A stretch of 64,000 nucleotides of DNA from Thermothelomyces thermophilus ATCC 42464 (taxonomy: Eukaryota; Ascomycota; Sordariomycetes; Sordariales; Chaetomiaceae), in NCBI RefSeq assembly GCF_000226095.1, contig NC_016473.1, positions 310,001 through 374,000 of the forward strand, written 5' to 3'. The notes below the pieces were generated by a model, which searched no databases, had not been told where the DNA came from, and saw nothing but the letters and a program-made list of their open reading frames with translations. Positions 1 to 11,520 of this stretch are shown here, in pieces. Numbering within the stretch: position 1 is the stretch's first letter; every line of letters starts with the position of its first letter. Both the position numbers and the translations under genes were made by a program.

Positions 1-3000
1 GTTCTTAACTAGTTCTTATAAGTTATCTTCTAATCTAAAATTAAGCTATTTAATTAGGTATTGTTGTTCTTTATTAATAATATATAAATCTAGGATTTCT
101 TTAATGTCCTATTCTTCCTCTTTATCCTTTGCTTCGATATATATAGTAACCTTAGCGTTCTTTGGCATTAGTTCGAGAAGTGAAATATAAAAAACGTCTG
201 TCTATAGTTATATAGATAATAGTAATAATAGTCAGTAGTTAGATGTTAAGATTCGTTCTTTAATAATAAAGGGTCTGACCTTCTTAAAGTCTAGCTTTAT
301 ACTTAGTCGTTTAGTTTATAGGTTTTGTACAATTAGATAGACTTTGTCTCCCCTCTCTAGGTAAGGTCCCTCGAGCCTATGTTTGTTATAGTAGTTCTTT
401 ATTTTGGTTCTAATAAACTCGAGTTCCTCTTTAAGCTTCTTATATGGTATATACATTTGTTTTACTTTGACTACTGCTCTTAGCACTATAACCTCTAGTC
501 CTTGCCTAAGGTCTACTTTATATCTATAGTTTATAAAGAATAGTATAACTTTAGTCGTTTCCATTAGCATTATATTATAAGCGAGTTATACTATTAGTAA
601 TAGTATGACCTAGTCATCTTACTAGTAGTTAATGTAAGAACGGAGGTACTGTTTGATAACTTAGTTTAGTCGTTCTATTTGTCTGTTAGTCTATAGGTAA
701 TATACTATTAATAGCTTGCTATTAATACCTAATCGTTATATTAACGCTTGCTAGAACTTCGATACAAACTTAGTGTCTCTATCAGTGATCTATTCCTATG
801 GCTAAGCGTGTACTAATATAACTTGCCGATAGATTATATTTACTAACTATTCTACTATCTAGGACTCCTTATAAGGAAAGAAGTATACCTATTTAGTTAG
901 GTAGTCTACTATAGTGAGAATACTATTATAGATTACTCTTATAGCCGTATCCTTAGATTCTAGCAGTTTTGTAATAAAGTCTATCGTAACTAAACTCTAT
1001 AGTTTATTAGCTATTAGCAGTAGCTAAAGTAGCCTATATAGCTTATATCGTGCCGTTTTGCTTCGATTGTAGATATCGTAGTTCTATACAACTTTCTTAA
1101 CTTATGCCGTTAACTATAGAAAGTCGTAATGTTTCTTGACTTGTGCGATAGTCTTCGTAACTCCTTTATATCCTCCGAGTTTCGACTTGTAGAGGTCTTG
1201 AATCATTCGCAGCTATTAATCTTTGTCGTAGATATACGCTTTGCCTTAGTACTAGAGTTTCCTATCTTTTTCTTCCACTCCGTTAGGTACCACTAGTCCG
1301 GGTGTTACTTGATACTATGTCTTGTTAATCCTTTCTTCTTGAAAGATTATATAATATTCTAGGAACAAGTCAAGTAGATTATCTTCTACGGGTATTTGCG
1401 TTTTATAATGTAGCGTTCTATCTATTTATTCCTTGAATAACGGTGGCGTTGTTTCCGTTTGTCCTTCTATATGATCTATTCGTTGGCTTAAGGCGTCTGC
1501 TTATACGTTCTCTTTGCCCTTCTTATAGTAGATCTCAAAATTAAATTCTATAAGGAATTCTGCCTATTATATTTATTATCTATTAAGCTCCTTTGTCGTT
1601 ATAAAGTATCGTAAATTCTTATAATCTATATATACTTATACTAGTTTAATCGTACTACTAAGGTATAGTTACTATTCCTTAAAAGCTTTGATAATCGTGA
1701 GTAGTTCCTTATTATAGATCGGATAATTAAGATATAGTCTATTAAGCTTCTTTAAAAAGAAGGCTATAAGATATAGCTTCCCTTGTTCGTTTCGTTATCC
1801 TAACTATCCCTTAATGGCGTAGTCTAAAGCGTCCGTTTCTACCTTAAATAGCTTCTTAGGGTCTAGTAGCACTAGTACTAGATCTTTAGTAATAGCGTCA
1901 TAGATCTATATAAATGCTTACTCGTATTGCTCTTCCTATTAGAATTTAGCGTTCTTCTTGGTAAGTTCGTACAAAGGTCGTATAATCGCTCCGAAGTTCC
2001 TAATAAACATCTGGTAGAAGTTTGTAAACCTAATGAAACTTCGTACTTCTGTAACTAACATCGGTCGTAGCTAATTCTTGATAGCTTTAACCTTCGAAGG
2101 TTCTATCCGAATTTATCCTAGGGATATTTCGTATCCTAAAAACACCATTTTCCTAATGTAGAATTCGCTCTTTTCCTTGTTAACTAATAGCTTATATATA
2201 TATAACGTATCTAGTACTACTCTTATATACTTCTAGTATTTATCTATCGTTTTAGAGAAGAGAAGTATATCGTTAAGATAATATACCGTAAATTTGTCAA
2301 GAAAGGGGTAGATAGCTTGATCGATTAGGGCTTAGAACGTTACTAGCGTGTTTATAAGTCTAAATGGTATAACAAGGTACTTGTAGTAACTATAGGGTGT
2401 CCTAAAGGCCGTTTTCTACTTATCGCCTTCTTTGATCTATATATAGTTATAGGCCGATAGCAAGTTAAGATACGTAAAATATTAGGCTCCTACTAACTAA
2501 TCTTAGAGCTATAAGATTAATAATAACGGGTATTAGTTTTTTACAGTCTATTTGTTAAGTTACCAATAATCGACGTATAACCGTAGCTTTCTATCTTTCT
2601 TAAGTATAAATAGGATTAGGTAGCCTGCTAGCGATGTCGATAGGCAGATATATCTTCTTCGAAGATTCTCTTCTAAATATCGCTTAAGTTCTTTGTTCTA
2701 TGTCTAGCTCATATAGTAAATCTTAAAGAACTTTAATTATACTCCTTCCTTAAGCTTAATCTCGTGATCCTATAGGCCGTGTTCTAGTAATCCTTCTAGA
2801 TACTTTGGTTCGAATGCTAGGTATCCTTCGTATTCCTTTAGTACTTCCCTAGTCTTATCTTATCTCTTAGCTTTCTAATAATATATAAATTTGGTTCTAT
2901 CTATAGTAATACTAGCGATTTTTCTTATCTTAACCTATTACTCTAGTTATAGTGCTCTACATTTATTAACAGAGAGAATAGCTATTAGTAGTTTAGCTCG

Positions 3001-3560
3001 TTCCTCCTATCGTAACGTTAGTATTATTATATTGCTTCTTCTAGAGTCTGTAGTGGTCTACCTGCCACTGTCCGTCTCTTGCGATAGATCTATAGGACAT
3101 GCTTTCCCCTAAGCATTGTCTACTCGCGATCCTTGTATACTCCCTATCTCGCTAGTCGAATATGACTCTATTTGGGGTTATAGGTAGTTACTATTCTTCT
3201 AGCTAATATCTAGGTCGTAATCTTTATATTATAGTAATCTTAATATTATATCTTTATCGTTACCTATGTCTATAATGTTAAATATAACTATTATAGTTTT
3301 CCTTACTATAGTAATATTAATCGGTTTAGTTTCCCTATATACCTATTACATTAGAAATGGCCCTTTGACTATACTATACTTCTATTTCATTCTCTAGGGT
3401 ATCCGTAGCTAATTTACAAGTATCGGCAAAATCAGGTTTATCTCTGCTCTACTATCTACTAGTATAAGCATTTCGTGCTATTTCCATTATACTATTATCT
3501 ATAATCGCTTGTCTTACTACTGTTACCTAAAGATTATAATGATTTCTTATATTTCTACTA
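1..3560 (-). pseudogene. Gypsy-1 pol relic (protease-RT-RNase H-integrase-chromodomain start)
   Basis: Decayed polyprotein read on the minus strand. Landmarks are the aspartic protease box LVDSRAEIN (family DSGA) near 3430-3480, the RT catalytic box at 2253-2287, where the YLDD motif now reads YLND, and the integrase core between about 300 and 1200. The integrase C-terminal part (LERGDKVYLI) survives as an 84-codon open stretch at 316-570. Numerous in-frame TAA/TAG sit at former Gln/Trp codons, so the product is dead. The chromodomain that ends pol is only partly inside the window. Confidence 0.88.
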
Positions 3561-5894
3561 GGAGGTCTCGATATAGTAGTCTCTTACACTAGTTCCTCCT
3601 ATACTATGCTACTACTCGCTACTATATAGGCATTAATGGTTTTTAGGCCCCTCGGAGGGCCCTAACCCGTTTCCTAGGTTAGTGCTAACCTCTTTAGTTA
3701 TTCGGCTAATAATAGCTTCGTCAATCGTGCTCATTTCTATAAGCTATTAAGTGCTAGTAGCTTTCTACCATTAGGTCCGTTCTGCTTTCTGTCGTACGTA
3801 CTATAGCTTTATCTAAAGCTCCTAGATCCGCGATTTCTTTTTGTCCGTATGGTAAAGGCAGTCGTTACTCCGGCACGAGTTCTATATGTCTCGTCCTATT
3901 CCGTAGTGCCTAGGCCAGGCTTGTTTTGGTACTACCGTAATGCCTTCTAGATCGTAGGCCTCAATTTTTTAGAGCAATTCGGCCGCTTTGTTTTCTATAT
4001 CATAGACCTATTCTAGAGGGTAGAGACTTCCGTCCTTATTTCCTTGTCAGGTTAGCTAGTAGTTATTTTCGAATTTATCGCGAAAGTGGTATCGGCATTT
4101 ATATAATATACACTAGAACTAGGGCACTTATATATATGCCTTGTATTATAGGTACAGTTATATAGTATTACCTAGAAGGTATTAGAATTCTTTTCCAAAT
4201 CCTTCCTATTATACGTAGACTATAAGTACTCTAATACTAAGGTAGGAGTATTTCTTCTAGTAGTTTTCCTATATATATTTGTCTTTTCCTTGGTTTATAT
4301 ATATAAACTAGTACTTTAGGTTCTATATATTATAGCTAAGTTACTAATCGTCAAAATACTCGGCATAGCTATTAGGCCTATTATATATCATAGGCTATTC
4401 CCCTTTAATAGTTTCTACAATACGTTAGAGTTCCCTTATCTCGTCCCTTATCTTATTACTCTACTAGGTAAGTCAAATCAAGCGTCTATCCCGTTCGTAT
4501 AGTTCCGTATTAAGCTAGAAAACTTCGTTATAGTACTATTCGATTTATTCCTGGAAAAATAGGACATTAGGTCCAGGTCTCTTAATTCCTTAGGTATCGG
4601 TTATCTACGATCTATCCTACCTCTAGGTAACTATAAAACCCCATTACCTCAAGGCTAGGAGAATCGAAATTGGTAGTATATACTCTCCTACCATATCCTA
4701 TTTGGCAAGACCTATTTCTAGGTCTATAGTAACTAGTTCGGAGTATAATGCTTGTTTGTCTTTACTATTGCCATCGTATCTAAGACTATCTATATCGTTA
4801 TCCTTATTTTCGTAGCTTGTAGCTATTACTTCGATAATATCCTTGGCGGTTTTGTTAATAGCCGTAATTTCCTTTCTAGGGACTAGTTTCTAATCTTTCT
4901 TTAGGTTTCAATATTCTTATTTATAGTGTCCTTTCTTTCTATAGTTATAGTAGGTAATGTTAGACTTATCTTTAGTTGTCTTCTTTTTGTCTTACTTTCA
5001 TGCTATATCTATATCTATAGCTCTAGAATATATTCTATATAAGGTACTAACATATACTTGTTTTTTCTTATCGTTAGCCTTAAATATAGTTCTATTTATC
5101 TAACCTTATTTCTACTACTCTTATATATAGAGTTAATTATTAATCCTAATGGCTTATATAATATATTTATCTAGGGTTTTAGGCTAGTTATACTTATATA
5201 GCTTATCTTTAACCCTTTCCTTTAAGCTATAATAGAATAGTTATATTAATATCTTATCGTTAAGCTAAGACTTAAGTATATCTTATCTAAACTATATAGT
5301 ATAAGAGGCTATTAACTTAGTCTATTAGAGATTAGCAAGTCTTTCTTATATATAAATCTTCTTATCTTTATCGCTAAAAACCTTCTAAAGCTCTTCTTTA
5401 AACCGGTTATAGGATTAAAAGACTACCTATATAAATACATCTTAGTTATCTTCGTCTTCCTTAGTAAGATAGTCATTCTATATAGGCTCGAACTATCTAA
5501 GTACCTTACTCTCTAGTCTCGTAGCTATATAAAGGACTTTAGCTTTATCATCTAGAAACTTGTCATCATTAAGCCAGAAGTAGGATCGGAGGTTCATTAA
5601 GAATCCTACGAGATCCTCCTTAGTTCCTCTGTATTTGCTAGGTAGTTCGATCTTGATGCGGCTCGCTTTGGCGCCCTTAAGTGCCTTGATTTTGGTGTAG
5701 GCCTCGTTAACTAGCTTTTACAAGTGCTTTTTGCCGTTCTCGAGTTCCTTAATCCGAGCTTAAGTAACCTTGTCTCTCTAGTCTAACTCCTAGATCCGCT
5801 ACTAGAGTTGACTAAGCTAGGCGAGCAGCTATTCGGCTATAATATTAGTAGCTATATCGATATCGAGGTTAAAATTACCTCTGTTCTGAGCTAT
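3470..5894 (-). pseudogene. Gypsy-1 gag relic with CCHC zinc knuckle
   Basis: The former start codon is ATA at 5892-5894, followed by Ala-Gln-Asn where sister copies have Val-Gln-Asn; here the CAG is still intact. The frame runs about 800 codons to overlap the pol frame. A CX2CX4HX4C knuckle lies at 4918-4968, with its first two cysteines read as tyrosine. The product would have been the capsid/nucleocapsid protein. It is non-functional, with many RIP stops. Confidence 0.85.
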
Positions 5895-5921
5895 AATAGA
5901 ATAAAGGGAATAATAGTAACG

Positions 5922-6373
5922 TATAACGAACCTAACTTAGACCTCTTCTAAAAGGGTTTAGATAGAGGTAAACTAAGTAGGACAAGCGTATAGGTCGTCT
6001 AAGGGATTTGGTAAAGCTAAAGGGTTTATAATAATACTAGAGTTATCTCTTATAGTAGTTAACGATGCTTATTATAAGTATTATAATCATAGGTTGCTAT
6101 TACTAGTAAACTCCTAGAGTCTATTAAAACAAGTGATTATTTATATATATATATACTTCTGTTGGTTGCTTATAGTCCCCTTCTAGCTTGCCCTAGGATT
6201 GCCTTTAGTAGCTAGCTATCCTCTACTATCCTTCCCTTTTAGTAATTGTTTGCCTATAGTAGCCCGCGCTCCCTAGTGATCCTATATTAGCCTCGCTCTG
6301 TGCCCTTCTTAATTAGTGGCTTGTTTAGTCTGCTGTGCCCTATTAGGTCGTAGTATATGGTTGGCTTGTAATA
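5922..6373 (-). repeat. Gypsy-1 5' LTR (gamma type, 452 bp)
   Basis: The LTR begins TATAACGAACC (RIPped TGTAACGAACC) and ends GGCTTGTAATA. Its length equals that of both Gypsy-3 LTRs. The half nearest gag matches the alpha and beta LTRs; the U3 half (about 6130-6373) matches only Gypsy-3. Confidence 0.92.
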
Positions 6374-7055
6374 ATAAAGGAAGTAGGCTATAGTACTTCT
6401 AGGCTTATAGAACCTTAAAGAGGCCTAAAAGGCCTATAATAAAGGTATAGTTTAAGATACCTAGGTGCTAGATTATAAGCCTTACTAGGATGCCTTAGAA
6501 TTAAGATAGTACTATAGGTACTAGAGCTTTAGCTATACCTAATGGTACTATTAGTAGCTAGCCTATTACGGCTAGTATAGTATAAAGGCTTATAGGGAGA
6601 GGGGGAAAACTAGAGAGGCCTAGTGCCCTACCTACTCTAACTAGCTCCCTTATAGATATATAGCCTATAGTAGCCCTTATATAGCCTAGTATAAAGGTTA
6701 CCTAAAGAAGGTTAAAGCCTAGGAGAGGGCTAGGAAGGCTTACTAATATAGACCTCGAACCTTCTAGCTACCAAAATAACTATATTAGAAGGTAGCCTTT
6801 AAGTTTAATAGCCCCCTAGAAGATAATGACCACTACTAAACCAGGGCTAAACGCCCCTATAAAAGGCCTACTCTAGCCTAGTATATAGCTAGAAGTGCTC
6901 TCTATAATGCCTAACAGACCTATATCTCCTTTCTATAGCCTAGAGCCCCCTCCCCCTTATAGCTAGTTAAGGGGGTAATAGCTATAGAGCCTATTACTAT
7001 TATACCCCTATCCTCTACTCTAGCTACCTTAAATATAAATTAAAATCCTTTAGTA
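6374..7055 (+). pseudogene. LINE-1 ORF1 (gag-like) C-terminal part, relic
   Basis: C-terminal portion of the LINE nucleic-acid-binding ORF1 protein. It corresponds to the LINE-2 ORF1 region carrying Cys/His knuckles (CX2CX4HX4C near 6500-6545, the cysteines mostly turned to tyrosine). It overlaps the start of ORF2 in another frame, as in LINE-2. No intact frame remains. Confidence 0.75.
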
Positions 7056-8637
7056 GAATACCTAAGGTAACAAATAAGCCTTCGAGGTCCTATTAAAGGA
7101 GGCCAAATATAACTTACTAGCTATCTAGGAACTATAGATTAACTAGTTTATAGGGTTAATATACTACCCCTAGGCTTCAAAATACTACCTAGTTTATAAG
7201 CCTAAGGGTAAGGTAGCTATTCTAGTGGCCAAACGCTTCCTAGTTAGCTAGTAGGACTATTCGGCAGAGGAGAACTAGTATAAGGTAACCTTTCTAGCCC
7301 TAGGAGAGAAGGGGTTTAAGCTCTAGTTAGTCTATAATAATAAGGAGGAGTAGGCCCTCTTATAAGACCTACTAGCCCTACCTTAGCTAACCTACCCCCT
7401 AGTCCTTATAGGTAACTTTAACCTCTATTACCTAGTCTAAGACCTGTTTAATAGGCTTAGCCTAGGGGCTAAAGACCTCTTTAGCCTTATGGACTAGTAA
7501 GACCTTAACCTATATATACCCTATAGCTAGGTTACTAGGGCACCCTAAGGGGACTAATGTAGCCGGCCTTCTATAATAGACCTATTCTAGGCCTTAGCCG
7601 GGCTAGAAGTAACCTATAGGGATATTATAGAACGTAGGAAATCCGACTACTACCTATAGGCCCTAAACGTCTCCCTCTAGGGGACTAATAGGCCCGTACT
7701 AGCTAGTAAAGGGTAGAATTAGAAGAGCCTAGATAAGGAGGTTGTATAGGCCGAGGCGGCCTACCTCTTACTCTGGCTTAGTAGGTAGGTATTGGCCCTA
7801 GCTAGGCCTGTCTTCTAGGGCCTAGAGGAGCTTCTATAGGCCTTTGACAGGCTTATAGAGGCCCTTGAGGAGATAGCTACGGTCTCGGCTCTAGTAAAGA
7901 AGGCTAATATAGGCGGTAAACGAGCTCGATAGTGGACAAAGGAGGTTCGAGAGGCCTAGAAGAGGGCTAAGAAGGTAGAGAGGGCCTATAGGGATACTTT
8001 AAACCCCTATATATAGGAGGTACTTTAGCAGGCCCTATAAGACCAAGCTAAGACTATTATAGCTATAAAGACTAAAAGCTAGAGAGCTATATTATAGGAG
8101 GTAACTAATTAGCTAGACCTATTATAGAGGCTAGAGTAGTAGGTAAGGCTATAAAGCTACCTACTGGTTGACCTTCTAAAGCTCCTAGCCTTCGAAGGAA
8201 GGCTTATAACCTATTAATAGAAGGCTAGGGCTCTAGCTAATAAGTTCTTTCTAAACCTAGAAATAGACCTATTAGATATTAATGACCTAGACCTAAACGA
8301 TTACTAGGAGCCGAGGTTTAAAATAAGCTAGGAGGTTATGGTAGGTAAAGTTAGGGTAGTACTAGCTAGAGTAGCCCTATAGAAAGCCCTAGGGGAGGAC
8401 TTCCTCCTTATAGGCCTACTAAAGGCCTATAGGCGGCTACTTTACTAGATACTAGCTAAACTAGCCTTAGAGAGCCTATAACTTGGCTATTTCCTAGCCT
8501 AGTTTAAAAGGGCTAAGATAATAGTCTTCTATAAGCCTAGCAAACCTCTATAGGCCTACTTTACCCTAGGTAACTATAGGCCTATAGTACTCTTACTAAT
8601 AGTAAGTAAAGTACTAGAGGCTATAGTTACCTAGAAG
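7032..8637 (+). pseudogene. LINE-1 ORF2 relic, part 1 (endonuclease and start of RT)
   Basis: The start codon aligned with LINE-2 is ATA at 7032 (RIPped ATG). The apurinic-like endonuclease domain covers roughly 7040-7680, with the QEPWI-type box near 7120 and the later conserved IGNFN-type box near 7405-7425. The linker and first RT blocks follow up to the Gypsy-2 insertion. Coding continues at 16136. Stops are almost all TAA/TAG at former Gln/Trp codons. Confidence 0.82.
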
Positions 8638-9058
8638 TGTCACGGAAATATACATGCAGATGCCGCCTAAGCCACTAGCACGAATAGGCCAATCAAATCG
8701 AAGGAACGAAAGGACCAATTATAATATAGGAAGCATAGTAATCACTACACTTACTAGTGATCAAGGTAATCACCACCATACAATCACTTACGATCACCAT
8801 TATTAGGAATGATTACTAGGATTATATATATATATAGATAGTCACTCGTTACAATAGACTCTAAGAGTTCACTAGTAATAGCAACCCTTATAATTACAAT
8901 ACTTATACCAAGTATCGTTAACTACCATAAGAGACAACTCTAGTATTGTTATAAACCCTTTAGCTTCACTAAATCCCTTAGACGACCTACCTACTTATCC
9001 TACTCAATCTACCTTCGTCTAAACCCTTTTAGAATAAGTCTAAGTTAGGTTTGTTATA
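8638..9058 (+). repeat. Gypsy-2 5' LTR (alpha, 421 bp)
   Basis: It starts TGTCACGG and ends GGTTTGTTATA (RIPped ...TTACA). A TATA-rich stretch at 8821-8837 precedes the presumed RNA start near 8874. The copy differs from the 3' LTR mostly by C-to-T and G-to-A changes. Confidence 0.96.
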
Positions 9059-9059
9059 C

Positions 9060-9071
9060 GTTACTATTACT
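9060..9071 (+). promoter_or_regulatory. Gypsy-2 primer binding site (self-priming type)
   Basis: GTTACTATTACT starts 2 nt after the LTR. The undamaged version in Gypsy-6 is GTTGCTATCACT, the exact reverse complement of AGTGATAGCAAC inside the LTR. No tRNA 3'-end complement is seen here. This fits the Tf1/sushi mechanism, in which the 5' end of the RNA folds back as primer. Confidence 0.7.
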
Positions 9072-9085
9072 CTTTTTGTTCTATT

Positions 9086-11520
9086 ATAGTTTAGAACAGA
9101 GGTGACTTCGACCTTGACATTAATATAGCTACTAACGTTATAGCTAAATAGCTGCTTACCTAGCTTAGTTAACTCTATTAGCGAATCTAGGAGTTAGACT
9201 AGAGAGATAAGGCTACTTAAGCTCGAATTAAGGAACTCAAGAACGGCGAAAAGCACTTATAGAAACTAGTTAACAAGGCCTATACCAAAATTAAGGCACT
9301 TAAGGGCGCTAAAGCAAGCCGCGTTAAGATCAAACTACTTAGCAAATATAGAGGAACTAAGGAGGATCTTATAGGATTCCTAATAAACCTCTAATCCTAC
9401 TTCTAGCTTAATAATGACAAGTTTCTAGATGACAAAGCTAAAGTCCTTTATATAGTTATAAGACTAGAAGGCAAGGTACCTAGATAGTTTGAGCCTATAT
9501 AGAATGACTATCTTACTAAGGAAGACGAAGACGACCGAGATACATTTATATAAGTAGTCTTTTGATCCTACGACCGTTTCGAAGAAGAGCTTTAGAAGGT
9601 TTTTAGTGATAAAGATAAGAAGATTTATATATAAGAAAGACTTGCTAATCTCCGATAGACTAAGTTAGTAGCCTCTTATATTATATAGTTTAGATAAGAT
9701 ATACTTAAGTCTTAGCTTAATAATAAAGTGTTAGTATAACTATTCTATAATAGCTTAAAGGAAAAGGTTAAAGTTAAGCTATATAAGTATAATCGGCCTA
9801 AGACTCTAGATAAATATATTATATAGGCTATTAGAATTAACGATCGACTCTATATATAAGAGTAGTAGAAATAAAGTTAAATAAATAGAACTATAGTTAA
9901 GGCTAATAATAAGAAAAAGCAAATATATATTAGTACTTTGTACAGGATATACCCTAAAGCTATAGATATAGATATAATTTAAAAGTAAGATTAGAAGAAG
10001 ATAACTAAAGACAAGTCTAATGTTATCTACTATAACTATAGAAAGAAAGGGCACTATAAATAAGAATGTTAAAGCCTAAAGAAAGAGTAGAAGATAGTCC
10101 CTAGAAAGGAAATTACGGCTATTAACGAAACTACTAAAGACGTTATCAAAGTAGCAGCTATAAGCTATAAAGATAGGGGTAGTAATATAGATAGTCTCGG
10201 ACACGATAGTAATAATAAAGACGAACAAGCACCGTATTCTAAACTGGTCACTATAGACCTAGAGACAGGTCTTGCTAAATAGGATACGGTAGGAGAATAT
10301 ACACCGCTAATTTCGATTCTTCTAGCCTTAAGGCAGTAGGGTTTCACGGTCATATAGAGGCGGGATAGATTGTAGATAACCGACACCTAAGGAATTGAAA
10401 GACCTGGACCTAATGTTCTATTCCTCTAGGAACGAATTGAATAGTACCGTAATAAAGTTTTCTGGCTTAATACGGAACTATGTAAACGGGATAGACGCTT
10501 AATTTGACTTGTCTAGTAAAGTAATAAGATAAGGGACGAGACAAGGGAACTTTAATATATTATAGAAACTATTAAAGGAAGATAGCCTGTAATATATAAT
10601 AGGCCTAATAGCTATACCGAGTACCTTGACGACTAGTAACTTAGTAATGACATATAGAACCTAGAATACTAGTTTATACGTGTAAACTACGGAAAAGATA
10701 AGTATATATAGGAAAGCTACTAGAAGAAATATTCTTATCTTAGCATTAGGGTACTTATAGTCTATATATAATAGGAAGGATTTGGGAAAGAATTCTAATA
10801 CCTTCTAGGTAACATTATACGACTATACCCTTAATACAAGGCATATACGTAGGTGCCTTAGTTCTAGTATATAGTATATAAATACTAATATCACTTCTGC
10901 GACAAATTCGAAAACAATCACTAGCCGACCTGATAAGGAAATGAAGATAGAAGCTTATACCCTATAGAATGGGTCTATAATATAGGAAACAGAGCGGCCG
11001 AATTGCTCTAGAAGATCAAAGCCTGTGATCTAGGAGGCATTACGATAGTTCTAAAACAAGCCTAGCTTAGGTACTATAGAATGAGACGAGATATATAGGA
11101 CTTATATTATAGTAACGATTGCCTCTATTACACGGACAAAAAGAAATCGCGAATTCGGGAGCTTTAGATAAAGCTATAGTATATATAACGGAAAGTAGAA
11201 TAGACCTAATAGTAGGAAGCTATAAGCACTTAATAGCTTATGGAAATAAGCACGATTGATAAAGCCGCTATTAGCTAAATAACCGAAGAGGTTAGTACTA
11301 ACCTAGGAAACGGGTCAGGGCCTTTCAAGGGGCCTAGAAACTATTAACGCCTATATAGTAGCAAGTGGTAGCATAGTATAAGAGGAACTAGCATAAGAGA
11401 CCACTATATTAAGACCTCTTAGCAGAAATATAGGAAATTGCCGTAATCTTTAGACGACGGCGGTAAGATAAGCGACTATAGATAATAGCATAATAGAAAT
11501 AGCACGAAATGCTTATACTA
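9086..11520 (+). pseudogene. Gypsy-2 gag relic (about 800 codons, CCHC knuckle)
   Basis: The former start is ATA at 9086-9088, followed by a frame beginning V-Q-N-R-G-D-F-D-L-D when TAG is read as CAG. The same frame stays coherent to about 11500, which is long for a Gag. The zinc knuckle CX2CX4HX4C is at 10027-10071 (first two Cys RIPped to Tyr, the last still TGT). Downstream is a long charged, Gln-rich region of unknown role. Pol lies in the -1 frame relative to gag, with overlap. Non-functional. Confidence 0.87.

Larger units (their letters stand above)
1..6373 (-). mobile_element. Gypsy-1, chromovirus LTR retrotransposon, gamma subfamily, cut by window edge
   Basis: This is a minus-strand Ty3/Gypsy element, collinear with Gypsy-2 to Gypsy-6. 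Visible, in element order, are the 5' LTR (5922-6373), gag (from 5894), pol and the start of the chromodomain region at position 1. By comparison with Gypsy-5 about 0.9 kb is missing to the left, so its 3' LTR and any antisense gene are outside the window. The LTR matches that of Gypsy-3 and not the other copies. Its right edge abuts LINE sequence at 6374 (ATAAA...), so it inserted into LINE-1; the expected left TSD copy (ATAAA) is not in view. RIP has filled all frames with TAA/TAG. Confidence 0.93.
6374..8637 (+). mobile_element. LINE-1, Tad-like non-LTR element, left segment
   Basis: This is collinear with LINE-2 from about 20352. The 5' part of the element lies beyond Gypsy-1, outside the window. 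It is interrupted at 8637 by Gypsy-2 and resumes at 16136; the junction restores GTTACCTAGAAGGTAATAG exactly as in LINE-2 (22606 onward). Frames are heavily RIPped. Confidence 0.9.

Noticed and set aside
2891-3112. A 73-codon open frame on the strand opposite pol, recurring in five Gypsy copies (11868, 28129, 40137 and 56105)
   Set aside because: It lies over the pol region after the protease and recurs only because the copies are homologous. No domain or former start is shared, and pol coding on the other strand explains the sequence.
8821-8840. AT dinucleotide runs considered as independent microsatellites
   Set aside because: They are part of the LTR promoter region in every Gypsy copy.
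9806-10386. Minus-strand open frames of 82 and 73 codons inside Gypsy-2 gag
   Set aside because: They are antisense to the coherent gag frame and not maintained as a shared product; one is hydrophobic only because of AT bias.
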